NCBI GenBank assembly: GCA_029248335.1
Contig: JAQWJM010000026.1
Span: 8,260-72,259, forward strand
Length of the DNA: 64,000 bases
From: UBA12014 sp029248335
GTDB lineage: Bacteria > Planctomycetota > Phycisphaerae > Phycisphaerales > SM1A02
Reading direction: 5' to 3'
A program made the translations under genes and the position numbers. A model generated the notes under the pieces. The model worked only from the letters and a program-made list of their open reading frames with translations, was not told where the DNA came from and did not search any database. Shown here one piece after another: positions 15,603-24,197 of the stretch. Each line of letters opens with the position of its first letter. The first letter of the stretch is position 1.

Positions 15603-17120
15603 TCAGGCACCACCGTCGGCCGGAGCCTCGGGCGGCGCTGCACCGGCGGAGCCCGCCGGTGGCGACGTGCCGGCCAGCCAACGGTCGACCAATGCGGCCG
15701 GGATCGGATCCTCCACCACCAGCCCCAGGAAGGCGAGCCGCTCGTTCAGCCTGTCGCGGAACGCCGCGGCGTCGACCTTGACGATGCTGCTGTCCGGGCC
15801 GGAGATCGTCATCATCGTGACTCGATCGGACTCGTCGGCGTTCGGTCGGATTCCGATCACGCACTTCGACGGGCCACCGCGGGGCGCCCCGGGAATCGCG
15901 GTCAACCAGAGATCGCCGGCGTACCAGGTGATCCATCCGGCTCCGGGCGTGGTGATGGCCGTGAAAGGCTCGGGGATCAGGTCTCCAAGACCATCCGCAC
16001 GAAGCCGCTCGGGCAGTTTCACGTCCAGCGTCGCCGTCGCCGTCGCGGATGAGATCTCGGGGAGAAGATCCTGCACGATCTTCAGAACACCTTCCGCGAC
16101 CACCCACGACGAACCCTCCATCGCCGTCGCCGTCGCCGTCGGCGTCTGCGTCGCCGTCGCCGTCGCCGTCGCGGGCGCGGGCGTCGGACCGTTCACCCTC
16201 GGGCCGATGCCAGGGGGGATCCTCGCGTTCGTCGAAACGACGGCGTTCAACGCGACCAGACCGATGAACGCGAGAATCGCGAGGATCGGCACGGTGAGGA
16301 CCGCGAGCGTCGCCCGCCCGCCTCCGACGCGCTGGCCCGCGGCGATGAGCAGAATGGTCGAGACGATCGCCCAGATACCGCTCACCTGGCTCCCGCAATA
16401 GGGGCCGAGGCACGGAATCGCGACGATGAGCACGGGTCCGGAGCCGAAGCAGGCGAGGGACACCGTCCGCCCGAGCCCATCCTGGACGGGCCCGGTGAGC
16501 CGAAGGATGAGGTGACCGATCAATGCGATGAGCAGTACGCCGAACACGCTCGCGGCGAGCGCCAGACCGCCGAAGACGGAGATGACGCCTGCGGCCATGC
16601 CGAACCCCGGCCCGCCGACGGCGTTCAGACCTCCGGTCCAGAGCGGAACGGCCATGATGACGAAGAGGATCGGCAGGAATCCGACCACCAGCGACAGGAC
16701 GTTGATCAGCAGCAGGAAGACGAGTCCGGCACCCGGACCGGAATTCCGGGGAATCCCCCGGGCCAGATCACCGGGGCGGACCATCGCCCAGCCCGCGGTG
16801 TAGATCGTCCGCTTGAAGAGGCCACGGGTGTTGTCGAACCACGGCGCCACCGTCGACTCGATCGCATCATCGCCCTCGAGCGGCCGGATGATGCACTCGT
16901 CCTGCTCGATCGAGGCCTTGCAACCGACACACTCGAACGACGCCGGATCGAGCAGGCCCTCGTCGGTATCGCCGTAGTAGGCCTGGTCGCAGTGCGGACA
17001 ACAGAAGCGGACCTCGCCGATCTTGAACTCGAAGTCTCCCGGACGGAACGCGTCCCCGCATTCGGGACAGGCGCCGGGCGACAGGTTCCAGAGCGGGTAG
17101 TCGCATTTCTTGCAACGCAT
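15603..17120 (-). CDS. Zinc-ribbon membrane protein (YIP1-like) with Thr-Ala repeat linker
   Basis: The 505-residue protein begins with two zinc ribbons (CKKC...CPEC and CCPHC...CVGC), then five or six transmembrane helices resembling a YIP1/DUF domain. A low-complexity Thr-Ala-Pro linker (about residues 305-330) leads to a C-terminal globular domain of about 150 residues. The linker is encoded by a hexanucleotide repeat (CGTCGC-type, about 16125-16180), and a second short run occurs near 16030. The ATG at 17120 begins exactly at the first zinc ribbon; the frame is open further upstream. Function unknown. Confidence 0.6.
   Translation of the reverse strand: MRCKKCDYPLWNLSPGACPECGDAFRPGDFEFKIGEVRFCCPHCDQAYYGDTDEGLLDPASFECVGCKASIEQDECIIRPLEGDDAIESTVAPWFDNTRGLFKRTIYTAGWAMVRPGDLARGIPRNSGPGAGLVFLLLINVLSLVVGFLPILFVIMAVPLWTGGLNAVGGPGFGMAAGVISVFGGLALAASVFGVLLIALIGHLILRLTGPVQDGLGRTVSLACFGSGPVLIVAIPCLGPYCGSQVSGIWAIVSTILLIAAGQRVGGGRATLAVLTVPILAILAFIGLVALNAVVSTNARIPPGIGPRVNGPTPAPATATATATQTPTATATAMEGSSWVVAEGVLKIVQDLLPEISSATATATLDVKLPERLRADGLGDLIPEPFTAITTPGAGWITWYAGDLWLTAIPGAPRGGPSKCVIGIRPNADESDRVTMMTISGPDSSIVKVDAAAFRDRLNERLAFLGLVVEDPIPAALVDRWLAGTSPPAGSAGAAPPEAPADGGA
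16125..16180 (-). repeat. Hexanucleotide tandem repeat encoding Thr-Ala units
   Basis: About nine imperfect copies of a CGTCGC-type hexamer lie in frame in the zinc-ribbon membrane protein gene. Copy-number change would lengthen or shorten a linker without a frameshift. Confidence 0.7.
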
Positions 17121-17217
17121 GGGGCACCTCCATCGGCGGGCGGATCTGTCTGCGCGACCTGCCGATGGCAGACCCGGACCATGACCCCGAGCGGAAGGCG
17201 AGCCACCGTCGCCGGGC

Positions 17218-18090
17218 TCAGTCCTCGGGACACCCCTCGGCGATGCGTCGTCGGAACTCCGCCACCAGTCGCCGGGTGACTTCACCCATGCGGCCGGTTC
17301 CGATCACCGAATCATCGATCCGCGAGACGCCGATCACCTCGGCCGCGGTCCCGGTCAGGAACACTTCATCGGCCTCCAGCAGCGTCTCGATTCCGAAGAC
17401 GTCTTCTTCGACCTCGAAGCCGCAGGCCGGTGCGATCTCCCGCATCACGAACCGACGCGTGACCCCGTGAAGGATCCCGGTGCTGGTCGACGGCGTGAAG
17501 ATGCGATCACCCTTCACCGCGAAGATGTTGTCGCCGGTGCACTCCGCGACCTGCCCATCGGTGTTCAGCATGATCGCCTCGAGCACGCCCGCCTCGATCG
17601 CCTCGACCTTCGCGAGGATGTTGTTGAGGTAGTTCAGGCTCTTGATCCGAGGGTCGAGGCACTCGATCGGGATGCGGGGGCGCTTGGCGACGACCACCTT
17701 CATCCCCTCCTCGTAGAGTTCCTCGGGATAGAGCTGGATCCGGTCGGCGATGATGAACGTGCCCGGTGTCGGGCAGCGGAAGGGATGCAGTCCCAGCGTG
17801 CCGACGCCGCGGGTGAAGACGAGCCGGATGTACCCGTCCTGAATGCCGTTGGCGTCGACGGTCGCGCGGATCGCGTCCTCGATCTCCTCGAGGTCGTAGG
17901 CGGGTTTCAGGTGGATGAGGGCGGCGGACTCGAACATCCGCGCAAGGTGCGTCTTCAACTTGAGGATCCTGCCGCCGTAGGCGCGGATCCCCTCGAAGCA
18001 GCCGTCGCCGTAGAGCAGGCCGTGATCGAAGACCGAGATCATCGCCTCGTCCTTCGGAACCATTTTTCCGTCGTGCCAGATGTAAGACAT
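17218..18090 (-). CDS. ilvE: Branched-chain amino acid aminotransferase
   Basis: The 290-residue PLP enzyme transaminates valine, leucine and isoleucine. Fold-type IV signatures are visible: FDHGLLYGDGCFEGIRAY, the catalytic lysine in DPRIKSLNYLNNI (about residue 149), EAIMLNTDGQVAECTGDNIF and the phosphate-binding STSTGILHGVTR. Length is normal. D-amino-acid aminotransferase is a close relative, but FEGIRAY and LNYLNNI favour IlvE. ATG 18090 has TAGAAT 8 nt upstream. Confidence 0.92.
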   Translation of the reverse strand: MSYIWHDGKMVPKDEAMISVFDHGLLYGDGCFEGIRAYGGRILKLKTHLARMFESAALIHLKPAYDLEEIEDAIRATVDANGIQDGYIRLVFTRGVGTLGLHPFRCPTPGTFIIADRIQLYPEELYEEGMKVVVAKRPRIPIECLDPRIKSLNYLNNILAKVEAIEAGVLEAIMLNTDGQVAECTGDNIFAVKGDRIFTPSTSTGILHGVTRRFVMREIAPACGFEVEEDVFGIETLLEADEVFLTGTAAEVIGVSRIDDSVIGTGRMGEVTRRLVAEFRRRIAEGCPED

Positions 18091-18098
18091 GGGCGGAC

Positions 18099-18104
18099 AT
18101 TCTA
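18099..18104 (-). promoter_or_regulatory. Candidate -10 element of ilvE, leaderless spacing
   Basis: TAGAAT on the minus strand (5 of 6 matches to TATAAT) lies 8 nt before the ATG. Confidence 0.5.
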
Positions 18105-18152
18105 CCGATTACGACCCGTTCGCGGGCCCGTTGATCGCCCTCGGGGCGGGTT

Positions 18153-19373
18153 TCAGGAACCGCACCGCCCCCAGTAGGACAACAGGAGGCCGAGATCCCC
18201 GGGGCCGACCAGACCGTCCTCGTCGAGATCCGAACGGCATCCGTCGCCCCCCCAGTCGAGCAGGATCAGTCCGAGATCGACGCCGTCGACCCGGGCGTCC
18301 CGATCGAGGTCGCCGGTGCACGGGACACCGGGTGTCCGGATCGCACCCGAGCCGAGTCCCCGCGCCACCACGTCGATCAGCGGACGAACCGGATTCCGCC
18401 GGGGATCCGCGATCGAAGGCGGAACGTCGCTCTGCCCGGCGGAGTTCATTCCCCAGCAGGCGACGCTTCCGTCCTCGTGAAGGAGCACGGTGTGCGCCTG
18501 GCCGGCGGCCACCGCGACCGCCGGACGCGTTGGTGTCCCGGTGCCGGATGGAATGGAGATCTGTCCGAACGTGTCGTCGCCCCAGCAGCGGACCGATCCG
18601 TCTTCGAGGACGACGACCGAGTGCGAGAAACCGGTGGCGATGGCGATGACCCGATGGCCGCGATCGCCGATCCCCTTCGGGACGTCGCACTGACCGTGGA
18701 AGTCGTCGCCCCAGCAGCGGATCGATCCATCGTCCATCAGGCCGATGGTGTGGGTGTTGCCGACGCTCAGTCGCTGAACACCGGTCTCGGGGATCACCGA
18801 GGCGGGATCGCAGTCCGCGGCCGCCGGATTGCCCCAGCAGACGACCGATCCGTCCATCATCAACGCCGTGGTGCTGTAGACCGCGGCATGAACCGATCGC
18901 ACGGGATGTCCGGGGGAACCCAACCACGGCGGGACGGAGCACTCGCCGTACTCGTTCTCGCCCCAGCATCGCACCGAGCCGTCCGCAAGCACCGCCGCGG
19001 TGTGACCTTCACCCGCCGACACCTGGACCGCCGGGATCCGGGACGGCCCTGAACCGACGTCCGACGGGACGTTCGATTCGCCGAAGAAGTTGCCTCCCCA
19101 GCAGACGACGTCGCCGCCGTCGAGGACCGCCGCGGCGTGCAGGATCCCCATCGACAACTGGACGATGGTGCCGCGAACACAGGGATCGGATGCGTAGTAC
19201 GGCGTGCCCCAGAACACGAAGTCCGTTCCGGGCGCGTCGTCGTCGGCATCGCCCGCGGTCACCGCCTCCGCGACCGGCACGACGCCGGCGAACAGGACGA
19301 GCCAGATCATCGCCATGCCTCGAAGGCGTTCGCGAAGGGTGGATCGTTCGATCGATGTCGGTGGCGTCGACAT
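18153..19373 (-). CDS. Secreted RCC1-repeat beta-propeller protein with dockerin-like tail
   Basis: The 406-residue product has an N-terminal signal segment (hydrophobic residues about 19-37) and about six RCC1-like repeats. Each carries the pattern HTAAVLADGSVRCWGENEYG with variations (SVVCWG, SIRCWG, SVACWG), forming a predicted propeller. The last 55 residues are two dockerin-like units (GDLDRDARVDGVDLGLILLDWG, then SDLDEDGLVGPGDLGLLLSYWG). RCC1 repeats in bacterial secreted proteins suggest protein or ligand binding outside the cell; the target is unknown. The gene for the other dockerin-tailed protein is at 8429. Confidence 0.85.
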   Translation of the reverse strand: MSTPPTSIERSTLRERLRGMAMIWLVLFAGVVPVAEAVTAGDADDDAPGTDFVFWGTPYYASDPCVRGTIVQLSMGILHAAAVLDGGDVVCWGGNFFGESNVPSDVGSGPSRIPAVQVSAGEGHTAAVLADGSVRCWGENEYGECSVPPWLGSPGHPVRSVHAAVYSTTALMMDGSVVCWGNPAAADCDPASVIPETGVQRLSVGNTHTIGLMDDGSIRCWGDDFHGQCDVPKGIGDRGHRVIAIATGFSHSVVVLEDGSVRCWGDDTFGQISIPSGTGTPTRPAVAVAAGQAHTVLLHEDGSVACWGMNSAGQSDVPPSIADPRRNPVRPLIDVVARGLGSGAIRTPGVPCTGDLDRDARVDGVDLGLILLDWGGDGCRSDLDEDGLVGPGDLGLLLSYWGRCGS

Positions 19374-19379
19374 GTCTCC

Positions 19380-19385
19380 AGTCTA
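19380..19385 (-). promoter_or_regulatory. Candidate -10 element of the RCC1-repeat gene, leaderless spacing
   Basis: TAGACT on the minus strand lies 6 nt before the ATG at 19373. The spacer is GGAGAC, so a Shine-Dalgarno-like sequence is also present there. Confidence 0.4.
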
Positions 19386-19429
19386 CGTCCGGGGTCACGC
19401 CGGTCGAAGAAACCACGCGTCCGAAGACG

Positions 19430-19470
19430 AAAAGCCCCCGCAGACCCCTCGGACGGGTGCCATGCGGAGG
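19430..19470 (-). terminator. Intrinsic terminator of rpoN
   Basis: Just past the rpoN stop the minus strand forms an outer stem (CCTCCGCA with TGCGGGGG) and an inner CCC/GGG stem, followed by TTTTC. It lies between rpoN and the RCC1 gene promoter on the same strand. Confidence 0.65.
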
Positions 19471-19472
19471 AT

Positions 19473-20981
19473 TCAGGCGTGGATCTTGCGTCGTCGAGCG
19501 GGCGGAATGCCGAGCTGTTCGCGGTACTTGACCACGGTCCGCCGAGCGATCTCGACGCCTCGTTCCGCCAGTGCGTCGGCGAGTTTCTGATCGCTCAACG
19601 GCTTCGCCTTGTCCTCGGCGTCGACGATCTCGCGAAGCATCTCCTTGATCGCCTCCCAGCTGCGATCGTCACCCGCGTCCGATTCCCGACCGCCGGAGAA
19701 GAAGCGACGAAGCGGGAACATCCCCCGCGGCGTCTGCATCCACTTCTCGCTGACCGCGCGACTCACCGTCGCGACGTGCACCCCGAGCTGGTCCGCCACC
19801 TCGGTCATCGGCAGCGGCTTCAGGAACTGCGGACCGTGATCGAAGAAGTCCCGCTGCCTCGAGAGGACCACCCGCACCACGCGGAGCAGCGTGTTCGTCC
19901 GCTGGTTGACCGCGTCGATGAGCCAGGTCGCGTCGCGAATCGCGTCGTCGATGAAGCCGCGGTCCTTCTTCTCGAGTTTCCGGTCGCCCTTCATCCCCTC
20001 GACCTGGGGATTGATCCGCAGCGGCGGCACCACGCCGTCGGCGAGCGCCGCGACGTAGGTGTCGGATTCGGGCTCGTACTCGACGAGGACGTCCGGCACG
20101 ACGATGCCCGCGTCGGGGTTGACCAGCTCCCGCCCCGGCCAGAGCGTCAGTCGTCGCATCAGTTCCTTCGCGGTCTGCACGCGTTCGAGCGGCATCTCCG
20201 CATCCTTGGCGATCTTCGGCAGCCGGTTCTCCACCAGATCCTCGAAGTGCTCGCCCACCAGCACCGCCGCGTCGGTCCACGCGCCGTCCTCGTCGCCTTC
20301 CTGCTCGACGATCGCATCGATCTGGAGAAGCAACGACTCCTGCTTCGACCTCGCCATCAGACCCGGTGGATCGAGGATCCGCTGCATCCGGTCGAGCGTG
20401 CGGTCGAGCAGTTCGACCGACCAGTCCTCGATGCCGAGCTCGGTCCCCTGTTCGAGGATCGTGTCGAGATCGGTCTCCAGAAGTCCGTCGTCGTCGACGT
20501 ACTCGATGAGTCGTCGGCCCGCGGCCGCGACGTTCTCGACCGCATCCACGAACCGCCACTGCGCCTCGAGCTGTGCGGCGAGTCCGAGCCCGCGTCCCGC
20601 GGTGTTCGCCATCGCGTCCATCTTGCGATCGCGATCGCCGGTGGTGGCGGCCCGTCGCGCACCGTAGTCGTCGCCGTCCCAGACCTCCCGGTATCGGTTC
20701 TCGAGATCCGCGAGACGCCCGAAGTCCTCGCCCGCCTCGCCGGCGATGAACTCGCGTTCCGTCTCCGCGACGTCACCGCCGGGTTCGCGATCGGCGGCGG
20801 CGCCGTCACCCGGCTCGACGAGTTCGAGCGCGACGTTCTTCTCGAGTTCCTGTTCGATGCGCTCCTGCAGCGCCGCAAGCGGCAACTGGAGGATCTCCAT
20901 CGACTGGATCATCCTCGGGGCCAGCTTCATCTGCTGACCGAGCTTCATCTGCTGACGCGTGTCGAATCGCATCGTGGTCAT
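19473..20981 (-). CDS. rpoN: RNA polymerase sigma-54 factor
   Basis: The 502-residue protein has the N-terminal activator-interaction region (LAPRMIQSMEILQLPLAALQERI), an acidic region II, the core-binding domain, and the DNA-binding part. That part ends in an RpoN box read as ARRTVVKYREQLGIP, with the -24-recognising motif before it. Sigma-54 requires AAA+ activators; one is encoded at 39303 beside the flagellar genes. The ATG at 20981 is chosen because the conserved region starts five residues later; the frame is open upstream. Confidence 0.95.
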   Translation of the reverse strand: MTTMRFDTRQQMKLGQQMKLAPRMIQSMEILQLPLAALQERIEQELEKNVALELVEPGDGAAADREPGGDVAETEREFIAGEAGEDFGRLADLENRYREVWDGDDYGARRAATTGDRDRKMDAMANTAGRGLGLAAQLEAQWRFVDAVENVAAAGRRLIEYVDDDGLLETDLDTILEQGTELGIEDWSVELLDRTLDRMQRILDPPGLMARSKQESLLLQIDAIVEQEGDEDGAWTDAAVLVGEHFEDLVENRLPKIAKDAEMPLERVQTAKELMRRLTLWPGRELVNPDAGIVVPDVLVEYEPESDTYVAALADGVVPPLRINPQVEGMKGDRKLEKKDRGFIDDAIRDATWLIDAVNQRTNTLLRVVRVVLSRQRDFFDHGPQFLKPLPMTEVADQLGVHVATVSRAVSEKWMQTPRGMFPLRRFFSGGRESDAGDDRSWEAIKEMLREIVDAEDKAKPLSDQKLADALAERGVEIARRTVVKYREQLGIPPARRRKIHA

Positions 20982-21146
20982 GGCGGGGTCTTCCGGAACG
21001 GAGACGCGCTCCCTCGGCGTCGTGCCTGTTGGCGCCGCGGGGCGTCGATCCTTCGACGCCCGACCATCGCGGGCCGCTCCGGGTTGAACCATCCGCGTTC
21101 ATGGTATCGCCGGCGGAGAGAACGATCTCCGAACGAGAACCCCGGC

Positions 21147-21175
21147 GAAGGGGATCCGTTTCGGGATCCGCCTTC
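21147..21175. terminator. GC-rich hairpin between recR and rpoN
   Basis: Arms 21147-21157 and 21164-21175 pair over 11 bp with one bulged G and a 6-base loop. It lies just after the recR stop and before rpoN on the same strand. There is no U-tract, so it may end transcription weakly or stabilise the recR mRNA. The rest of the 217-base gap shows no gene. Confidence 0.4.
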
Positions 21176-21198
21176 TCGGCCCGGATTCGGGGTTGGAA

Positions 21199-21822
21199 TC
21201 AGTCGATCGGCCGCCGCTCGGTGATCGCATCCGCGAGCACCGCCCGGCTGGCATATTCGATCTGGGACCCCGACGGCAGCCCCCGGGCGAGCCGGGTGGT
21301 CGAGATCCCGAGTCGCCTCGCCTCCTCCGCGACGTGGAGCGAGGTGGTGTCCCCCTCCATGTCGGGATTGAGCCCGAGGACGATCTCCCGGACCGGGATT
21401 CCGCGGGCGTTCCGCTCCGGCGTCCGGAGCCGGGTGATCAGATCGTCGACGGTCAGACCGTCCGGTCCCACGCCGTCGAGCGGATCGAGCCGTCCGAGCA
21501 GGACGTGGTACACGCCGGCATGCATGCCGGTCTGCTCCAGACTGATCAGATCGCGCGGCTGCTCGACGACCAGCACCACCGATGCGTCACGCTCGGGATC
21601 GCTGCAGATCGGGCACGGGTCGACGTCGGCGAGATTCCAGCAGATCGAACAGTGCCGGACCGATTCCTTCACCCGGGCGATCGACCGGGCGAGCCCGAGC
21701 GCCTCGTCGCTCGAACTCTTCAGCACGAAGAACGCGAGCCTCTCCGCGCTCCGCCGGCCGATGCCGGGGAGCCGCGCGAATTCATCGATGAGATTCGAGA
21801 CGCTTTCGGGGTACGCGGTCAT
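21199..21822 (-). CDS. recR: Recombination mediator RecR
   Basis: RecR acts with RecO and RecF in gap repair. The 207 residues include the helix-hairpin-helix LARLPGIGRRSAERLAFF, the four-cysteine zinc finger (CSICWNLADVDPCPIC) and the Toprim domain (VLVVEQPRDLISLEQTG, then LGLNPDMEGDTTS). Length is normal. ATG at 21822 is favoured over the open upstream frame. It follows ybaB by 28 bp in the dnaX-ybaB-recR unit. Confidence 0.95.
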   Translation of the reverse strand: MTAYPESVSNLIDEFARLPGIGRRSAERLAFFVLKSSSDEALGLARSIARVKESVRHCSICWNLADVDPCPICSDPERDASVVLVVEQPRDLISLEQTGMHAGVYHVLLGRLDPLDGVGPDGLTVDDLITRLRTPERNARGIPVREIVLGLNPDMEGDTTSLHVAEEARRLGISTTRLARGLPSGSQIEYASRAVLADAITERRPID

Positions 21823-21850
21823 GGGCACCGACCTCCTCGCGAACCGTGGA

Positions 21851-22225
21851 TCACATGAGCCCCGGCAGGCCACCGGGGGGGAGCGGGATGTTCATCTCGG
21901 ACGCCGCCGCCTTGAGATGATCCGCGATCATCTCCTGGGCGCGTTCGAGCGCCGCATTCACCGCACTGGCGATGAGGTCTTCGGCCATGCCTCGATCGGC
22001 CTCGTCGCCCTCCTTGACGAGGATCGCGAGCATCACCGGATCGACGTCGACCGAACGGATCCGCATCTTGCCGTCGGCGACCGCGGTGACCGCGCCCCCA
22101 CCGACCTGCGCCTCGACCGTCATGTCGGCGAGCTCGGCGCGGACCTGCTCGAACCGTTCCTTGATCCGGGGCAGGTCCTTCATGATCCCGCCGAGTCCGG
22201 CCATTCCCTTGAGTGCATCGAACAT
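21851..22225 (-). CDS. ybaB: Nucleoid-associated protein, YbaB/EbfC family
   Basis: The 124-residue protein has the family layout: a start-proximal helix (MFDALKGMAGLGGIMKDLPRIKERFEQV), a central sheet (TVEAQVGGGAVTAVADGKMRIRSVDVDP) and a Gly/Pro-rich end. YbaB dimers bind DNA and influence nucleoid structure. Its ATG overlaps the dnaX stop (TGATG), which indicates coupled translation, and recR follows, the usual gene order. Confidence 0.9.
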   Translation of the reverse strand: MFDALKGMAGLGGIMKDLPRIKERFEQVRAELADMTVEAQVGGGAVTAVADGKMRIRSVDVDPVMLAILVKEGDEADRGMAEDLIASAVNAALERAQEMIADHLKAAASEMNIPLPPGGLPGLM

Positions 22226-24123
22226 CAGTCTTCCTTCACTGGCTTGGTGACCGGTTCCTCGACCTTCGGGGAACCCTCGATCCTCCTGACCTGCACGACG
22301 TGGGCGTCGAACAGTTCCATCGCGTCCACGACCAGCGGGTGCGACTCGACGTCCTCGTCGACGACCGGCGACCGCGTGGTGCTCGACGCCGTGGCGCCGA
22401 CGAACTCGACCCGGATCCGCCGACCGAGCGCCTCCGAGGCCAGCCGCACCAGCGGTTCCGGATGGGACACCGTCCAGTCGACCCCCGGCGAGGCGTCGTC
22501 CCGGCGGCGGAGTCGGAGATGGCCGCCTTCCAGTCGGTCGAACTCGAAGTCCGCGAGCATGGCACGGTGCCGGGGGGTGGTCGCGGCGGCCTCCAGTCGA
22601 GCCCACGGGCCCGCCGACTCGCCGCCGAGGTCCACCGGCGTCCCCGCGGACGCGTCCGGATCGGCCACGACCGGTTTCGTCACGGCCGTCTCAGGCGTTG
22701 CCTCAGGGGCTGCCGCAGGCTCGTTGGTCTTGCTCGGCTTCCCGGCTTGCCGGGCCGTCTCGGCTTTCTGAGACGTCTCGCCTTTCTGAGACGTCTCGGT
22801 CGTCGCGGGCGACTCGGTCTTTCGAACCGTTTCAGCCGCTCTGGAATTCGCGGTCTTCCCGGCGTCTTCCGCCGCGCGACCGGAAGCCGGCGTCGTCGCG
22901 GGCGTCAACCCGGTCGACGCCTTCGCGGCCGGGGGTGCGTCAGTGGCGGTCAGCCTTTTTTTTTTCGTCGGCGTCGATGCGATGGCGTCCCCCGCCAGCA
23001 ACGAGGCGGCCCGAGCGAATCGTTCCGACATCGCCATGCGGGCGACGGCCGCATCGAGGATCGCACGCGGCGAGGCGCTCACCCGGACCCGGGCGCTCGC
23101 GGCATCGCACAACGCGATCATGTGCACCAGTTGTTCCGGCTCGAAGTTCGCGGCCTCCTCGACGAGGGCGGCGGCCTCGTCGGGACCGGTGCCGAGGATC
23201 TCGGGATCCGCGCCACAGACCCCCGCGGACAGCAGGAGTCGGAACCGCTCGGCGATGCCGTCGAGGGCCCGCTCGGGGGCGAGTCCCTCTCCCAGCAACG
23301 TGGCCATGGCGCGAAGCGTGCCCGCGAGGTCGCCCCCGCCGATCGCCGCCACCACGTCCCGGACGATGTCCTCCGGCGGCACGCCGAGCACCCGTTCCAG
23401 CAGTTCGGCGTCGAGCCGGCCGTCCGCCGCCGCGACGATCCGCTCCAGGATGCTGAGTCCGTCCCGCATCGATCCGTTGGCGAGCCTCGCGACGCGAAGC
23501 ACCACCGCCTCGTCGGCTTCGATCGACTCCCGGGCGAGGACGTCGGCGAGGTGCGCCGCGATCCTCGGGATCGAGATCGGCCGGAAGTCGAATCGCTGAC
23601 AGCGGCTCTGGATGGTCGGCAGGACCTTGTGCGGTTCGGTCGTGCACAGGATGAACTTCACGTGCGACGGCGGTTCCTCCATGGTCTTGAGCAGGGCGTT
23701 GAACGCCGCGTTCGAGAGCATGTGGACCTCGTCGATGATGTAGATCTTGAACGGCGAGCGGGCCGGTCGGATGCTCGCGTTGGCGATCAGGTCGCGGGCG
23801 TCCTGGACGCCGTTGTTGCTCGCACCGTCGATCTCCACGACGTCCATGTCCTCGCCCCGAAGGATCGCGTCCTCGACGGCCTTGCCTTCGCCCTCGGATC
23901 CGGTGGCGTTGAGGGCCCGGGCGAAGATCCGCGCCATCGAGGTCTTGCCGACGCCGCGGGTTCCGCAGAAGAGATAGGCGTGGGCGGTGCGATCCCGTTC
24001 GATCGCCCGTTCCAGGGTTTCCGCGATCGATTCCTGACCGACCACTTCGCCGAAGTTCCGGGATCGATAGCGTCGTGCGAGGACCTGATAGCCGGGAACG
24101 GTTTCGGTGGCGGTTTCGGGCAT
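22225..24123 (-). CDS. dnaX: DNA polymerase III subunits tau/gamma, with candidate slippage site
   Basis: The 632-residue clamp-loader ATPase has Walker A CGTRGVGKTS (about 53-62), Walker B IYIIDEVHML, the LLKTMEEPPSHVKF segment and sensor motifs. A long variable tau region with ETSQK repeats precedes a C-terminal polymerase-binding domain. Two oddities: the four zinc-binding cysteines that normally follow the first ATPase helix are absent, and an A10 run at codons 387-390 (22956-22965) lies just past the ATPase/collar domains. A shift either way ends translation within five codons, giving a gamma-like product of about 391-395 residues. It follows the SRP RNA gene. Confidence 0.93.
   Translation of the reverse strand: MPETATETVPGYQVLARRYRSRNFGEVVGQESIAETLERAIERDRTAHAYLFCGTRGVGKTSMARIFARALNATGSEGEGKAVEDAILRGEDMDVVEIDGASNNGVQDARDLIANASIRPARSPFKIYIIDEVHMLSNAAFNALLKTMEEPPSHVKFILCTTEPHKVLPTIQSRCQRFDFRPISIPRIAAHLADVLARESIEADEAVVLRVARLANGSMRDGLSILERIVAAADGRLDAELLERVLGVPPEDIVRDVVAAIGGGDLAGTLRAMATLLGEGLAPERALDGIAERFRLLLSAGVCGADPEILGTGPDEAAALVEEAANFEPEQLVHMIALCDAASARVRVSASPRAILDAAVARMAMSERFARAASLLAGDAIASTPTKKKRLTATDAPPAAKASTGLTPATTPASGRAAEDAGKTANSRAAETVRKTESPATTETSQKGETSQKAETARQAGKPSKTNEPAAAPEATPETAVTKPVVADPDASAGTPVDLGGESAGPWARLEAAATTPRHRAMLADFEFDRLEGGHLRLRRRDDASPGVDWTVSHPEPLVRLASEALGRRIRVEFVGATASSTTRSPVVDEDVESHPLVVDAMELFDAHVVQVRRIEGSPKVEEPVTKPVKED
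22956..22965 (-). promoter_or_regulatory. Poly-A slippage/frameshift site inside dnaX
   Basis: Ten consecutive A encode part of TKKKRLT in frame. Adding one A (or -1 frameshifting) gives KKKKADRH and a stop at 22940-22942. Losing one A gives KKKG and a stop at 22950-22952. Such a run is rare in this GC-rich sequence. Confidence 0.65.
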
Positions 24124-24150
24124 CGAGCGCCGGGGGTCGAGGGGCCGAGG

Positions 24151-24171
24151 AAAGACGCCGTCGGAACGGCG
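24151..24171 (-). terminator. Weak terminator candidate after the SRP RNA gene
   Basis: CGCCGT and ACGGCG pair around a 4-base loop on the minus strand, followed by TCTTTCC. It lies between the SRP RNA 3' end and dnaX. Confidence 0.35.
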
Positions 24172-24197
24172 AAAGAGGCGACGGACGACGCGGGATG

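Noticed and set aside
21120..21134. GAAC-N7-GAAC between recR and rpoN
   Set aside because: A single copy of this pattern is expected several times by chance in 64 kb, and no SOS gene starts here.
19137..21224. A long plus-strand frame opposite rpoN
   Set aside because: It is the antisense shadow of rpoN; codon structure and motifs support the minus-strand gene.
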